Source: Sipunculus nudus
Lineage: Eukaryota; Annelida; Sipuncula; Golfingiida; Sipunculidae
Length of the DNA stretch: 64,000 nt
Direction of reading: 5' to 3'
NCBI GenBank assembly: GCA_026874595.1
Contig: CM049306.1
Coordinates: 26,031,519-26,095,518 of the forward strand
Part shown: in pieces, positions 12,417 to 26,800 of the stretch
Layout: every line of letters begins with the position of its first letter
How positions within the stretch are numbered: the first letter of the stretch is position 1
Made by a program: the position numbers and the translations under genes
The notes under the pieces: model-generated
What the model saw: the letters and a program-made list of their open reading frames with translations, nothing else
Databases searched by the model: none
What the model was told of the DNA's origin: nothing

Positions 12417-13448
12417 AGAATTAGTCACATGTGAAACTTGGGACCTTAGAGCTTTATATTGGGCATCTGCATTAATTTAGATTTTATTGAGAAAAAGCTT
12501 AAAAATCTTCTTCTCTGAAACTGTCCAGCCAATTTGTCCAATATTTCACAGAAATGTTCCCTGGAACAATCTGGAACAAGTTGGTTCGAATGGTTCCAGT
12601 TCAGTGATTTTTGACCGAGTTACAGGAAGTTGAACTTAGCCATTTGCATGCTCAAATTACAATCTCAGAAACGGCTGGAGCTATCATCATCAAATTTTAT
12701 GTTAATGTTGGTCACTTGAGCCGTATCTGAAATTGAGGTATTGGTGGCGCCATCTGCATTGGTCTTTTTGTACAGGGGTCAACGGTGCCCGAAGCATACA
12801 GAGGGCTACAAAAAACTTCTCTGAAAGCGTAAAGCCGAATTGTTTAATATTGCACAGAAATGCTCCTAGGATAGTGCTTTCTTAAATTTGTTCAAATGGT
12901 CTCTGTTCAGTGATTTTAGCCGAGTTATGGGAAGCTGAATATAGTCAAATGTTATAGCAGCCCATTTCTGCTCAGTAGCTACAAAGATCTTCTTCTCAAA
13001 AACCATTTAGTAGAATTATTTAATGTCACACATGAATGATACCTAGATGTTGATTATTCGAATTCGTTCAGTTTTGATTCAGTGATTTTCTTAGATTTTA
13101 TACAGGAATAGTTAAAATAGATATAAAAATCTTCTCCGAAACTTTCCAGCCAATTTGTCCAATATTTCACAGAAAGGATCCCTAGAACAATCTCTCGCAA
13201 ATTTATTTGAATGGCTCCAGTTCGGTGATTTTTGGCCGAGTTACAGGTTTAACTTAGTCATCTGTGCAAAAAAGCATACTAAACTTAAAATCTCAGAAAC
13301 AGCTGGGGCTGTCTTCACCAAATTTTATGCCAATGTTTGTCACATGAGTCATATCTGAAATTGAGGTGTTGGTGGCGCCACCTACATTAATCTGTTTTTT
13401 TACAAGCAAAAATGTAAGTTTAGACTCTTCTAGCTTATACACTGTTTT

Positions 13449-13450
13449 TA

Positions 13451-13514
<64 letters not shown>
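13449..13514. repeat. (ATT)n microsatellite
   Basis: About 22 ATT units. The antisense reading is a false polyasparagine protein. Confidence 0.95.
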
Positions 13515-13516
<2 letters not shown>

Positions 13517-14430
13517 AGAAACTGTTAAGTTGATTATTTTTAAACTTTACAAGAATTGTTCTAAGGTATTGTTCTGTCAGATTTATAAGAATGAATTGGA
13601 TAAATGCAGCTTTAAAAAAGCAGTGTAGCCAATTGAAAAAGGCATTCAGTGTTTGAAAACAGATTTGGCAGCATAGCAAGTTTCAACATGTCAAGTCAAG
13701 AGGTCAATCAGTGCACTCAGGTGCAGTCCAGACATCACCATGGCAACTGACTTGGTTCTGCTTAGTGTTCAGATGCATTCTAGACGTCTAGACGATGTGT
13801 CCAGACACACCGTCTAGACGTCTAGAACCTGCCAACTGTGTCAGATTTTACAAAAGGTCAAGTTACGCTCTGTATCTATAAATAACACTGGCAGACTGCC
13901 AACCATTTCAAATTTGCCAATAGGTCAAGTTTCAGTCTGTAAAAGCCAGTGGTAAGTTTCAGTCTGTAAGAGCCAGTGGTGCGGTTACATGTGGCACATT
14001 AGGTACCCTTGACCTGGGGGAAAGCTGAGCCTCCATTGCCAGGACGCATGAGTAGGTGTGAATCAATACCAAGGCTAAAAGAGGAAATTGTTCTTAGATT
14101 TTATAGGGAAAAGCTAAAAACATTTAAAATGTTCTCCGAAACCATGTCAAATTGTCCAAATTGTCCGTTCATATGTCCAAATATCCCTCCCTGGCTAAAA
14201 GAATATATCGGAAATATCCTGACATCCTAGTTTTAAAATGTCCATGTCCATTTGGCTTAAATCATAATGACTTAGGTAGATATGCAGGACATGAGAGGGT
14301 CAGTATTATATTTTAAAAATAAACATTCATTCTCCCAAACTTTAAACAGGTTCGCATTAGACCTGTAGGCCTTGTCTTTTTCTCGTATTTAGTCCAAATC
14401 CGCCGTATATATACTATCATGTATGGGTTT

Positions 14431-14800
14431 AGCGAACCCGTGAGCTTATGCGATGGTGTGGCGACGTCAGTCGGCCGTAGTCCATACATTAACCCATTCC
14501 ATCTCATGGAGCTTGCATCACTAAATGTTATGCAAAAATCATTCATCTGTGAATTTTTTTATTTAACTATTTTATTTAACTATTTATATAACTATTGTAT
14601 TTAAAATTTATTTTAATAAGCTAATAAAAGCTTTTTAAATCTTTTTCTGCGGAACTGTCCAGTCAAATTGTTCAATATATTTCAAGAAAATCCCAAAAAC
14701 TATCCCTCACAAGTTTGTTCGAATGATTCCAGTACGGTGATTTGGCAAAATAACCATACTAAAATTAGTCTCAGAAACGTGAATCTTGATATTCTTATGA
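14431..14800 (+). mobile_element. Family C 5' end fragment (copy C3)
   Basis: AGCGAACCCGTGAGCTTATG at 14431, the best-preserved C-type 5' terminus in the window, followed by a shortened core with CTGTCCAGTCAAATTG and GTTCGAATGATTCCAG. No 3' hairpin or CTTG end was found, so the end is approximate. Confidence 0.4.
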
Positions 14801-15064
14801 TAATTATACATCAAAGTTCTGATTGTTCCTCGAAAACACCAAAACTTAAAGAGTGATAAAAGAGAAATATATGTTTAAAATCAAGAATATTAATTACAAA
14901 GGTATTTATATCATGTTTGTTTAAAATATTGTAAAAATCGTATTAATAAAAAATAGTATGTTAAGATTAATTTTATGTCGCATTATTTTGAACATGTGTA
15001 AATTAGGTGTATTCTTTAAATTTAATGATTTACCAATTATCTGATTTTAAATGAATGTGAACCA

Positions 15065-15132
<68 letters not shown>

Positions 15133-17400
15133 ATTTATATATATATATATATATATACGTGCACCTATATACGCAACCTTTGTCAAGTGCCTGGATCACA
15201 GTAACTCGCCCCCGTGCAGAACTGGGCAGGGGCGGATCAAGGATTTAGGAAAAGGAAGGGGTCCATCCCATGCAGGCGGACTAATGACTAATCCTAAGGA
15301 AAGGTCCCCCGTTCTGGAAGGGGGATCCAGGCCGCAAACAAAATAGTCTCAAACGCTTAAAAAGGAGAGCCGGAACCGCTTCTGCTATAGGTTTATTAAA
15401 ATACTCACCAACATGCTTCTACATCTAAAGAAACGAGAAACTGATAACAATCACCTTGTTGCTTTGTCCAGAAGATGCGCTACTTCTATTACTGCGAAAA
15501 GCATCCTATATATAACTGCTTACGATGCTACGTTGTCGTATATAGGCCTAAGATAAATTTTACATTCCATTGTCAAGCTATTATCAATATTCATCGATGT
15601 ATATATTCCCTCGCTGGAAATCGATATTAAAGCCACCTATTCACATGTGTTTTCTGTGGAATTAATTTGAATTCTGGCCTGCTATATTATATGGGTACAT
15701 ATTAATGAACTGTATGTAATACCTATTGAGAAAAGTTCATATTAAACCTCTGTGATGAATATATGATCTTGTTTATTTACAAGCTGTCAGTAAACATGGT
15801 ACATCCGCCAATGTTGACAAATGGGAAAATTGTTACCCAAAGTGGTTGGTTGCTTTTTGCGCGGAAGTTTAAAGGTCACTGTATAGTTGCAAATCGCCCT
15901 TTGCTAAACTCTATCTGACTTGCCACCATATGGTCAAGCTAGCTAGCTTGTTGAATTTCTTTGGATTATTTTTGCGGGGACCCCATCATGCACGTTTTAA
16001 ATATTGGATAAAAATAAAACGAACAGTCTGTGTGCGGTGCATGAATCGTCGTTTTCTCACCTATATATTTTTTATAAAAGGTTCAAAGTATTAGACCCTA
16101 ACTTGAGTTAATACACGTCAGATAGCGGATTAATGAACATGTCCGATGACAGTCGATTTTACCATTCTGCTGGCTGATACAGCCGGTCATTAGCGTAATT
16201 GGCCTATCCAGGAGTTAGGGGGGTCCGGGTGGTCTGGATATTACAGGTTATATATTTTTGCCTGGAAAATGGCTGGTAACAAAGGTGAACTATAGCTCGG
16301 ACACCATATTGGCTCACGGGCATGCATGTACAATGACGTGCGCGGATTAAAATAAAGAAGATAGATATTTTTTCTGGTCGTGGAAGGAGTGGGTCAGGGT
16401 AGCAACATTTGGTTTGAAACCCTAAAAAAGTTGTTTCGCCCCCCCCCCCCCCCCCCCCCCGATCCGCCATTGAGGCCTTTGTGGCCTGTAGACTTCACAT
16501 TATATGTAACAGTATATATGTGTAAACAGTTTGAAGGAGATGCATGTTTATTAAACTGCCTGAACGCTGTTATTGCCACTATTACAGTATAACAGATTCA
16601 AATGCCAGTGGGTCTACGTATGAATATTTTTTTTTATTCTGGTTTAAAGGCCTCCGGCCCATAGAGCTAATAAGAAGTACAACAGATCTTGTTTATATAT
16701 ATTAACAATATAATAAATACAAAAATAAATAAATAAATAAATAAGAAATACAAAAATCTTGCATGCATTAGATTATAGGGAATAGTAGATATTCAATGAA
16801 ATATAGTGTATTATTAAAATGAATAACAATAATAATACTCAAAATAATAATAATAACAGTAAAAAGAATGATGCAATGATAGCATAATACACTCCAAATG
16901 CCCATAATGCAAGCAGTACACAAAGAAAATACAAAGCATTCAAAATGCATAAAAGCAATTAATACAATGCATAACCTAACAATAATAAGAAATGAAAAAA
17001 GAAGATAAACAAAAATAATGCAATGATACCAAAATACACTTCGAAGAACCTAATACAAGTAGTACAAACGACTACAAAATAATACAAAATACATAATACA
17101 AATAAAATTAAAAAGGAGGAAAAACAAAACAAAAAAAAAACATACAGATAAAGAGAACTGATGCGATAGCAGCTCATTACACTTCACTAGATCCTTATAC
17201 AAAAATTGAAAATTAAGAAATAACAAAAAATATGTGACAACAATTAACACATAATGCATAACATATACATGCAATAAAAAAGAAAGTAAAAAGTTTATAC
17301 TCACAAAGAACTGTATGTATGAGAGTATATTATTATTTCTTATTTGAACATGAAAAATACATTTTAGGGCGAACAAATCATGACAGATTGAACATGTATC
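14801..17400. other. AT-rich spacer upstream of RFT1
   Basis: No gene recognised. Contains (TA)n at 15067-15158. Weak inverted ends GGGGCGGATC at about 15230 and GATCCGCC at about 16461 next to a C homopolymer could bound an old 1.2-kb element. An A-rich region at 16720-17300 gives false low-complexity reading frames. Confidence 0.3.
15067..15158. repeat. (TA)n microsatellite
   Basis: Long TA tract with a few T insertions. Confidence 0.95.
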
Positions 17401-17751
17401 ATAATATGATAATTTGTTTTTAAAATTTTCATCTGTGAATTACTAGACATACAAACATATTGCATCCATTTATATTCATGTATTAGCCACTATTAAACAG
17501 AAACATAATCTATGATAGATGTATAACCTTACATTTTAAGAGTTGTGGGTCTGCGTATTGCAAACCTAAACGATAGCGGGCCGAGTTTTCTTTGCCGATT
17601 TTGCCCGGGACTTAAATCGCATGACCTGTTTGAATATTCATAGGAAGAAACAACATGTGTCACAACGGGACGTGATCGAAAGCGGCTGTCTTTGATATTT
17701 CAGTACTAACCCTGCTACAACAGAAAAGGTGAACTGAAAATCACCGCCAAA
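17401..17751 (+). promoter_or_regulatory. RFT1 5' flank / 5' UTR
   Basis: Somewhat more GC-rich than its surroundings, with CpG-containing phrases near 17565-17620 and 17665-17700. No TATA box could be assigned. The position immediately before the RFT1 start is the only support. Confidence 0.3.
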
Positions 17752-17814
17752 ATGGCCAAACAAAGTGTACTGGCCAGTGCAGCAACCTCCGCTACGTACA
17801 ACATGATGTTGCAG
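17752..17814 (+). CDS. RFT1: RFT1 exon 1
   Basis: 21 codons, start ATG to CAG, donor GTAAGA. Start context AAAATGG is favourable. Phase 0 end. The encoded YNMMLQ runs straight into LTFRILTF of exon 2. Confidence 0.88.
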
Positions 17815-20783
17815 GTAAGACAACAACCAATGGTTACTTTCCAGCTCACGACCTGTTTGGATCACGATCGCTTGTTAGTTTTCAAAATAAACACAGAGGG
17901 CGCAAGCCGACAGGGAAGTGTTGTTTGCCCTGTCAGTCTGTCCATCTCTCCAGGAGATCCCAGTTTTCATTACAGAGATTATCATTATTATACATTTCAT
18001 CAATATATAAGACAGTTAATTACTTATCAAATTTTGATGATAAGACATTATTTGAGGGACTTCTTTTTATGATAACCAATTTTTTCTTCAGTTCTAAAAA
18101 ATAAATTTATGAAATATAATCTATTTAATTTTTTTTTTATGAAATAATTATTTCATAGAAATTGAAATTACAATTAAAGAATATTTTGTGTCATAAATGT
18201 ATATTTAGAACTTTAAAATTTGAAAATCCTAATAGTGAACATGATGGTACCATATTTGAATGTTACTATTTCAAAAGGACATTTGTTCAACCCTGTTTTA
18301 TAATGTGTGTGTTTGTTCACAATATAACTCGAGCAATCATTAACAGAATCTCATGAAATTTTCACAGTATTATTGGAATGGGCCAAGGAAGAATCAGTTA
18401 AATTTTGGTGTGGTTCCGGTACATGATCCAGATTCAGGAACATCATAATGAATGTTCATACATGTAAAGTCAATTTTGCACGAATAAACCTTGGAAAATG
18501 GTCCAAATAAGTGAACACATGGTGGAGGCTTGCATTTCTGAGAATGCTGATTTCTAGTTAAATGGTAAAATTTGTTCCTGCTTCATCAACCTGTATGGTT
18601 CCAGATTAGAAGAAGTCTGCTATGAGCCAATATGGAGTGCCGTAGAGCCATTTTTAGCTCAGCTGACTATAAGTCATCATATATTTAGAACTTTACTATA
18701 ACCAAGTAGGAGGGCCCCTTTCCTCTTAGCTTTTCATATTCTTATATAAATGAAAAACATTACAATAGAATATTTCTACATCCACCTTCGTGCTGCCCTC
18801 ACTTTTCCCTTCTCTGAACCCCATCCCAAAGTCAGCCTCAGTAAGCAAGAACAAGATGAAACAGATATATTCAAACTTTAATATTTTGTATAACTATTCG
18901 TCCATAGGTACCTATGTACATGCCAGAAATTATGTCAATATTGTGTAATATGTAGACATAGTGGGCATCACAATAATTTACCTTGTCAAGACTAAAGAGA
19001 TATTGTGTCATACAGTCACAAATTCATAAATCACTTCATCAGCATAGTTAATCATAACATCATATCTGTCAAATTGAAAGCTTGCATTTACTGTTTTTCA
19101 CTTCATGACAGTCTTTTCAGAGTATTAGTTTGCAATCATATATTTAGAACTTTACTATAACCAAGTAGGAGGGCCCCTTTCCTCTTAGCGTTTCATATTC
19201 TTATATAAATGAAAAACATTACAATAGAGTATTTCTACATCCACCTTCGTGCTGCCCTCACTTTTCCCTTCTCTGAACCCCATCCCAAAGTCAGCCTCAG
19301 TAAGCAAGAACAAGATGAATCAGATAAATTCATACTTTAATATTTTGTATAACTATTCGTCCATAGGTACCTATGTACATGCCAGAAATTATGTCAATAT
19401 TGTGTAATATGTAGACATAGTGGGCATCACAATAATGTACCTTGTCAAGACTAAAGAGATATTGTGTCATACAGTCACAAATTCATAAATCACTTCATCA
19501 GCATAGTTAATCATAACATCATATCTGTAAAATTGAAGCTTGCAGACTACCATACACTTTAGATCCTTAAACAAATAGCCTTATCATCATTCTACTACTG
19601 CTTATTACTGCTGTCATAGCATTCATTTTTGCTCAAATATATCACAATTTTCAACCCCTCCTAAATAAATAAAAAATAAACCACTATATTTGACTCTATT
19701 AATCCATCAATCAGGTTATTTCATTTATCATTTACTCACATATTACATTACATTCCTTTATAATAGCCCAACATGTCCATGATATTCATAAGCTTTATCA
19801 ACTCGATATAGTATCACAGTGGAGAAACATTTATAGTCCAATCACGATCAGCTGAGCGCCGTGACCCATGGGTCCCTTGTTGTACATTAAGTTTAATTAC
19901 ATCACGCGGCACACTGACCCCTTTCCTTTTTCAGCCGCCGCAAGCTTTTTTATGGGTTTCAGACTGATCTTTGTTGCCTGGACACCCTCTTTTCCGGACC
20001 TGGGGACTATTATTACTTTTTAGGCTTGGCCATTATAGTCTTCCTGGGTAATGAACCCCTCTCTTTTCCTTCATCCTGAATCTGCCCCTGGTATATGACT
20101 GAATGATTGAGTAATTTAGCTCGATGAATATGATCATTTTCATTAATTTGCATTTAACATGACAAATGAAGGTATTTCAGTCTACTATTGATTTTCAAGT
20201 GCATAATATTAATAATCTGTTACATTTCACTTGCAGGTAGATGAAAAATATTTTAATTCTTTTCTTTAAGTAACATAATATATTAAGGTGTATTTGATTT
20301 GTGGCAACTAAATAAATTTTCATGCTTGTATAAGTCATATTCATATACTAGGTGTTTGAAATTAAGTTATTTTTTGTTGGAAGGTTATAGTGAGTTAATT
20401 CTGGTATCCATCATAATTTTCTTATAATGTACTGTAAAGGGTTACTTGGAGATACAAAACAGATCACTGATAAATATTGGGCTGTCAATGATTTCCTTAT
20501 TGTTCTGTTTCAGTTGACATTCCGGATATTGACCTTCATCCTTAATGCATTTATCTTGAGATATATCTCAAAGGACATGTTAGGAATAGTCAATGTGAGG
20601 TAGGTAATGATATTTGAATCAGAACTTTATCTGAAAGAATCATTTTTTAGTTAAAAAACAAATACATCCTGATGAAGAAAACATGTTTTTCATCCATTTT
20701 TGTCCTCTCTTTTTAGACCCTCTAGTGACCAGTATTGTATCAGTTTGTCAGCTTTGGTTTCATTTAGTGTCCCGAAACCTGGA

Positions 20784-20819
<36 letters not shown>

Positions 20820-23800
20820 GAACGCCTGCTAACAGCCACGTCTCAGTAAAGGTCAATACCTCTATAACGGTCAGATTTTACGGTCCCGAATTTTCGACCG
20901 TTATATTATCATTTTGTTGTCAACTATGGTCACTCCTCTATTCCGTATTACAGCCAGGTCTCTCGGTCCTGCAGGCCAGGAAACGCCTCAATTACGGTCA
21001 GGAGCAGTGACTCCGTGACATGGGCTCAACAAATCGAGCGGCCACTTCTGACCACAATATCATTACACAAGTGTCCGCTCTCACATATTCTTGTCTGTTA
21101 ATGAGAGACCACTCGACCGTGGCTGAGTTGTTTGACACGTAGCCAGAGTCTTACTATACCCCACTTAGCCCCATTAGTATGCACAATAGTAAAGCATGTG
21201 TTCCCACCTGCGTGTATGTTTGGGAATCAGTCGTGCGAGCCGGATCTTAATCAGTGGGTTTGTCATTTAATTAACGAATGACAACCAGCGGGTCCGGATG
21301 AATATATAAGTTCCTGAAGACTAGTAAGCCACCTGTATTTTCTGTATTTTTGGTGCATTTTCCCCTTTATGATTGCCAAGTTATACCCTTGGTTTCAGTT
21401 TCTCAACTGGTTTCATCCAGTAACCAAAAAAAACTTAATTTATTATGTCTCCCGCATCCTCTCAGACCTTCAAGGTCAAATCTGAGGAAATCTAGAAAAA
21501 TGTGACCTCTGTAATTTTTTTAGTACTAAAGATTTTCCCCCTAAATACAAGTTGTTTACTACAACTGATTACCTTGACCTAGATCTACAGGGTCAAGTTA
21601 GCTGAGTCATAGTTCATCCTCTTTAGGATTTGTTGTAAAGTTGTGGACGTGATAAAATATATATATGTTATCCTAAAATTTGATAGACAAAATATTTCAA
21701 ACAAGTTCAGAAGAGTTTGGAAACTGTTGACCTTGATCTTATTCTTCTCATGTACAACCTGTTAAGACCAGTCATGATTGGATTCAGCCTTCACATATGT
21801 GTACTAACCCATCATTTAAGGAAGAAACCTGTCTAATTTATTGTCAGAAGGTCAAAGGACAATGACATCTGAAGTTATTCTCAGTGTGGCTTTCAGATCA
21901 TGAAATTCCAGTTGTGAATGTTGGGCTAAAGTGTCATGCCAGTCAGCTGAGTGTCATGACCCATGGGTCACTCGTTTACATTACAGGTTGATGCTCCTCT
22001 ACTCCACCACACTGTTTGTTGCTAGAGAAGCGTTCCGTAAAGCCTGCCTGAGTAAGACCAGTACCTACAGCTGGCAGCAAGTCATCAATCTGCTCTGGTG
22101 CACGTAAGTAAACTCATGCTCCTTTCACACGGCAAATGCAAAATGGTACTAAACCATTCTCAACCCACATTTAAACTGCATTAGGTGTTCACACACCAAT
22201 CAAATGTGAATCCAGTCCAACTGGTCAAAGCAACCTTACTCTTGTACCACGTCACCTACAATTAAGTTATATGAAATCTCCTTTTTCATATGGCATCCTT
22301 GTTTGAGAGGCATGATGGTGTGTGCTCTTGACACCCGGCCCAAACCGTTTTGTTTAATAAATTTGCATAAAAGAACCAAACTGGTTTCTGCAATCAGCTT
22401 TGACCAAAATGGTTTGGGTACAGTTGCTATGTAAAAAAAGGCATGATATTACTTTGCATTCATTTAGGGAACCAATCTTTGAGAGAGCTGTTTATCTGGG
22501 ATTTGTCCTATAATAAAATTGATTACAGAATGGTCAACAGTATTTACATGGCATTGCACTGAAAATGATTAAACCTACTTTTTAGTGTAAATGAAAGATA
22601 TTTAAAACATCCAAATAATTAATGTAGGAAACATAGATGGCAATGTCAAACAAAAGCAGTAAATCCTACTGTAATTTGCCATCCTTTTCCATGCTTAAAT
22701 CCCACCCTGTTCTCTGCCACTAAAGGACCAATCATAATCAAAATATCTTCAGCACTGTCCTGGGAGTGCCTACATGCCCTATGTGTCTGCTCTTATCAAA
22801 CACTGAATTAATGCATTCCTCACAAACATTCAGAACTGTTTACATGGCTGTCATTTTAAAATGATGATTTCAAAAAGAAGAGACAACAGGCCTTGTTTGC
22901 TTAAGTCATTTTTCATAGTACATCTTTATATTTCTGTGATCATGTTTATTTCAGAGTCCCCATCTGTGTGGTATGTACAGCATTGTTAAGTTACCTGTGG
23001 TGTGAGTGGCTGGAGGTACCAGACCCCGACCTCATGCCTCACTACAGACTGGCTGTGATGTCGTATGCAGTGTCGACTGTACTTGTAATGCTGGCTGAAC
23101 CAGTGTGGGTGGTCAGCCAGGCTCTCCTCTTTGTAAGACTAAGGGTAAGTGGACACATAATAACAACTAATGAAAAAGTGTTTTAAGGTCATAATAAGAC
23201 AGGAGTTCTTATTTTATTTGAAGTATATAAATTCTTTATTTAAATTAACTAGTAAAGAAATGTGTGTTAAATGATATGTAGGAGGGGAAGGGGGGAGACA
23301 TAGTATTAGCACATGATTTTTAGTCATTTCTTTTGAACACGATAACTTCTGAACAACATCTCGGATGAGTTTGAAAACCTGTGACCTTTACCTTCATCAT
23401 CAAGGTCAATTAGAGTTTTTTTGTGAACCACATAACTTTTGAAGTATCATATATTTTTCTCTCAAATTTGAAATACTAATTGTTGCAACCATGTTCTTTT
23501 AAGAGTTCAAAAACTGGTAACCTTGAACTGAATCTTCAAGGGCAAATCAGTCATAATAGAATTTATTTGTGAAAGCTATAACATTTGATCCACTTAGTAT
23601 ATTTTTATAAATTTATACTCATGAAATGTTCCTTTTTTTTTATTGGTATAATACATATACATAAACATAGACAGAAATAGGCAACATTTATGTACATATA
23701 CATACATACTTACAATATACATAGACAAGGACAACACAGTAATTGATGCTAATGTGGTGAAAAAAAATGCCTTGTAATTCATAATTCACTTATAAAGTGC

Positions 23801-26800
23801 ATTCATATATATTTATATCTATTTAAACATACATATATATATATATATATTTATGTAGTCATAACATTCTTACAAGTAATATTACACTATCAGAGGTAAT
23901 ATTGGACTCCATTTCCTCAGATGGTGCGCCATCTTACATTGTTTTTCTGCAATGATGTATTCTTCCTTTTGCAGTGATTTCACATTTAATATAAAGTTGT
24001 TGAACAGAACAGAGTCAGATGAATAACATTTTCCTTTGTATACTGTGAGTTTGTACAATACTATGATTGTATTCATCAAAATATTTTTTTTCAGTAACTG
24101 GAAGAATACCAAATATTATATTATTTGGGAGCATACCTGACATATTTACATTGCATGAGTTCAACCATTCACAGATCCTAAAGTACAGTTTTTTTGTGAC
24201 TATACAATGACAAAAAAGATGTAATATGGTTTCTTGATACAGAAAACAATAGTCACATCTACCACTATCAACTAAATTCCATGTGAACAAATGAATGTTT
24301 ACAGGTAAATAATTATTCATAATTTTATATTGAAATTCTCTTGTATACCAGTCAGATGAAATCTTATAAATCGATTGAAATCTTAATTTCTTTTCCTCAT
24401 TTGTAACCGTTAAATATAAATCCCAGTTTATTTTTTTTGCTTATTATTTTCTTTTCAATAAATTTATTACATAACATTTTTGAATCTAGGTTTGATATCT
24501 TAAATGGATCATTCTTAATAAACACAGGATCATCATATTCCTGCATATTCACAGTATGCTCATCTTCTAATATAATATGCTGATATTTTGATATAGATGA
24601 CACTATTGATTGTAACTTGAATTTATCTAACTGTGTTAAATCTCCTTTATCTAGAGTGCTCCAAGATTTTAATGACCCATCAATATTTATTAGGTCCTGA
24701 ATGTAACTTATCCCTGCCGCTGACAATTTTTTAGCTCAGCTGACTATAAGTCATCTGAGCTAAAGTCGTGGTCCATTGTCCGTCTGTCCGTCCATCCGTC
24801 CGTCCGTAGATGTGGTCCATTGTCCGTCGTCCGTCCGTCCATCTGTCCGTCCGTTCGTCCGTCTGGATGTCCGTCCGTAAGACTGGCACGTTTCGACACT
24901 GTTGGACCTACGAATCTGAAATTCGGCATACAGTTAGATGTCCCCAAAATCTCCTACCATGCCAAATATTGGGTCAATAGGACTTCGTTCCTTCAAGATA
25001 TTAAGGAAAAACCTCAATTTTTTATTAGAAATCTATTTTCACACTTCAGGACTGCCTAATATCAAAACCACTCATCTGGTTTTCTTCATATTTACCATAA
25101 TGATTCCTCTATATAGTTCCTATGTACATGCCAGAAATTATGTCTGTATTATGTAAATTTAAAAAGTTATGGGCCCAAACATAATGCATTGTGTAAAAAA
25201 TCAGGAAAGATATTTGATCACTTAACACAAAATATGTTAAAGCTATAAACTTTTTTTCCAGTAATATAACTTTAATTAATCAAAATTAAATTGTATACCC
25301 AAAATTAGATCAAAATCTTTTAAATTTTTTAAAATATTAACAAAAATAAAAAATTGGTACCTTAAATTTTGCCCAACTGTGACCATGGCACTTTTTTTTC
25401 CTGTAAGTACTGTGGATTTAATTTTCACAGCATGTTTTTTTAGCATTTTGTCTGTAAACACCAAAAATTTGAAACCAGTTGATCAAAAACTGTAGATTTT
25501 ATTCAAGTTTTCAAGCACCATGTAAAATATTGTTTACATCAAGCTATTGTCATGCAGTTTGCAAGTGCTCAGCTCCCCAGCTTCATCTCTCAGTTCCTAA
25601 AATTTGGCATGCAATTAAATGTCTCAAAATCCCCTACCATGCCAAGAATTTGGTCACTAGGACTTAATACCTTCGAGATATTAATGAAAAACTTCATTTT
25701 TCCATAAAAAACCCATTGTTACACTTCAAGACTGCCTAATATCAAAACCACTGATCTCACTTTAATCATATATAATATACTTATTTTTCTATACATTCTC
25801 TATGCACATGCCATAATGATGTCAGTATTGGGTAATTGTTTTAAGTTATGGGCCCAAACATAATGCACTTTGTAAAAAATCAAGAAATATATTTACTCCC
25901 TTAACAAGAGGATTGCTGAAGCAAGAGATTTTTTGTCAGGGATGTAACATTATATAATCAAGATTCAATTGAATACCCAAAATTAGTTCTGAATTTTTCA
26001 AATTTTATAAGTTATTAGTATAAATATAAAATTAGTACCTTAAATTTTGCCCAACTTTGACCTTGGCATGTTTGTTTCCTGTGAGCACTGTTGATATAAT
26101 TTTGATATCATGCACACATAAAGATTTCAGCTTTTTAGTTTAAAAAGCTGAAAGAAATTGGCCAAAAATTGTAACTTTTATTAATGTTTTTATGTGACCA
26201 TGTCAGACCTTGGCTATCTGTAGCACCTCTTGAGTCACCTGTATGTTGACCTTGTTGAACTTTCAGCAAATTATGCATGCTTGAGGCGAGGCATAAACTG
26301 GGGCTCCAGGCAGCTTATTATATAATGGCCAGCCACAGTTGATCCAGGTGTCCAACCCAACTCATCTAGTAGTTTTAACCAACAACATAACAATAAACAA
26401 TAAATTAATAAATTTTAATTGGTTTTTAATAACAAATTAAAGAAAAATAGAAAAGGAATTTGTTAGGTGATATTAACTGGAAATTAACTTGCAGTTACCG
26501 ATGATATAAGAATCTTGTATCGATGGATAGAATGTCACGTATTCCAAATAACACCATGCAGTCACCTATGGTATTTTCAGTTCAATTTTAATGATAAAAA
26601 AGTAAATCATATTATTCATTACTAATCATTAGGGATCATATGAAGGAAATTAATGATTGACAAAGATGCAGTTGATAATATTATTATCTAGATTCCTACT
26701 GTGTCTATAGTTAGTACATTGATGTGAAATTAGTCCAAAATAAATATATTACATTTTTTTTAATATAAATAAAAGCCATAAAACCAGGTACTTATGATCA

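Larger units (their letters stand above)
9519..14374 (+). mobile_element. Family C Helentron-like element (copy C2), interrupted by a foldback element
   Basis: 5' end AGCGAATCTGTGAGCTTATG, then GTCGTCCGTCCGCCGTCC microsatellite. The 3' end is GGTTCGCATTAGACCTGTAG then GCCTTG, ending at 14374, paired with C1. Excluding the foldback the copy is about 2.1 kb. Core repeats with TCTGAAACTGTCCAGCC-like and GGTGGCGCCA phrases lie at about 12500-12760 and 13120-13390. An (ATT)n tract lies at about 13449-13514. Confidence 0.55.

Noticed and set aside
13293-13679. Polyasparagine protein
   Set aside because: Antisense translation of the (ATT)n tract inside element C2.
15228-16471. Element bounded by GGGGCGGATC and GATCCGCC
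   Set aside because: Inverted ends are only about 8-10 bp with homopolymers beside them; not enough to call an element.
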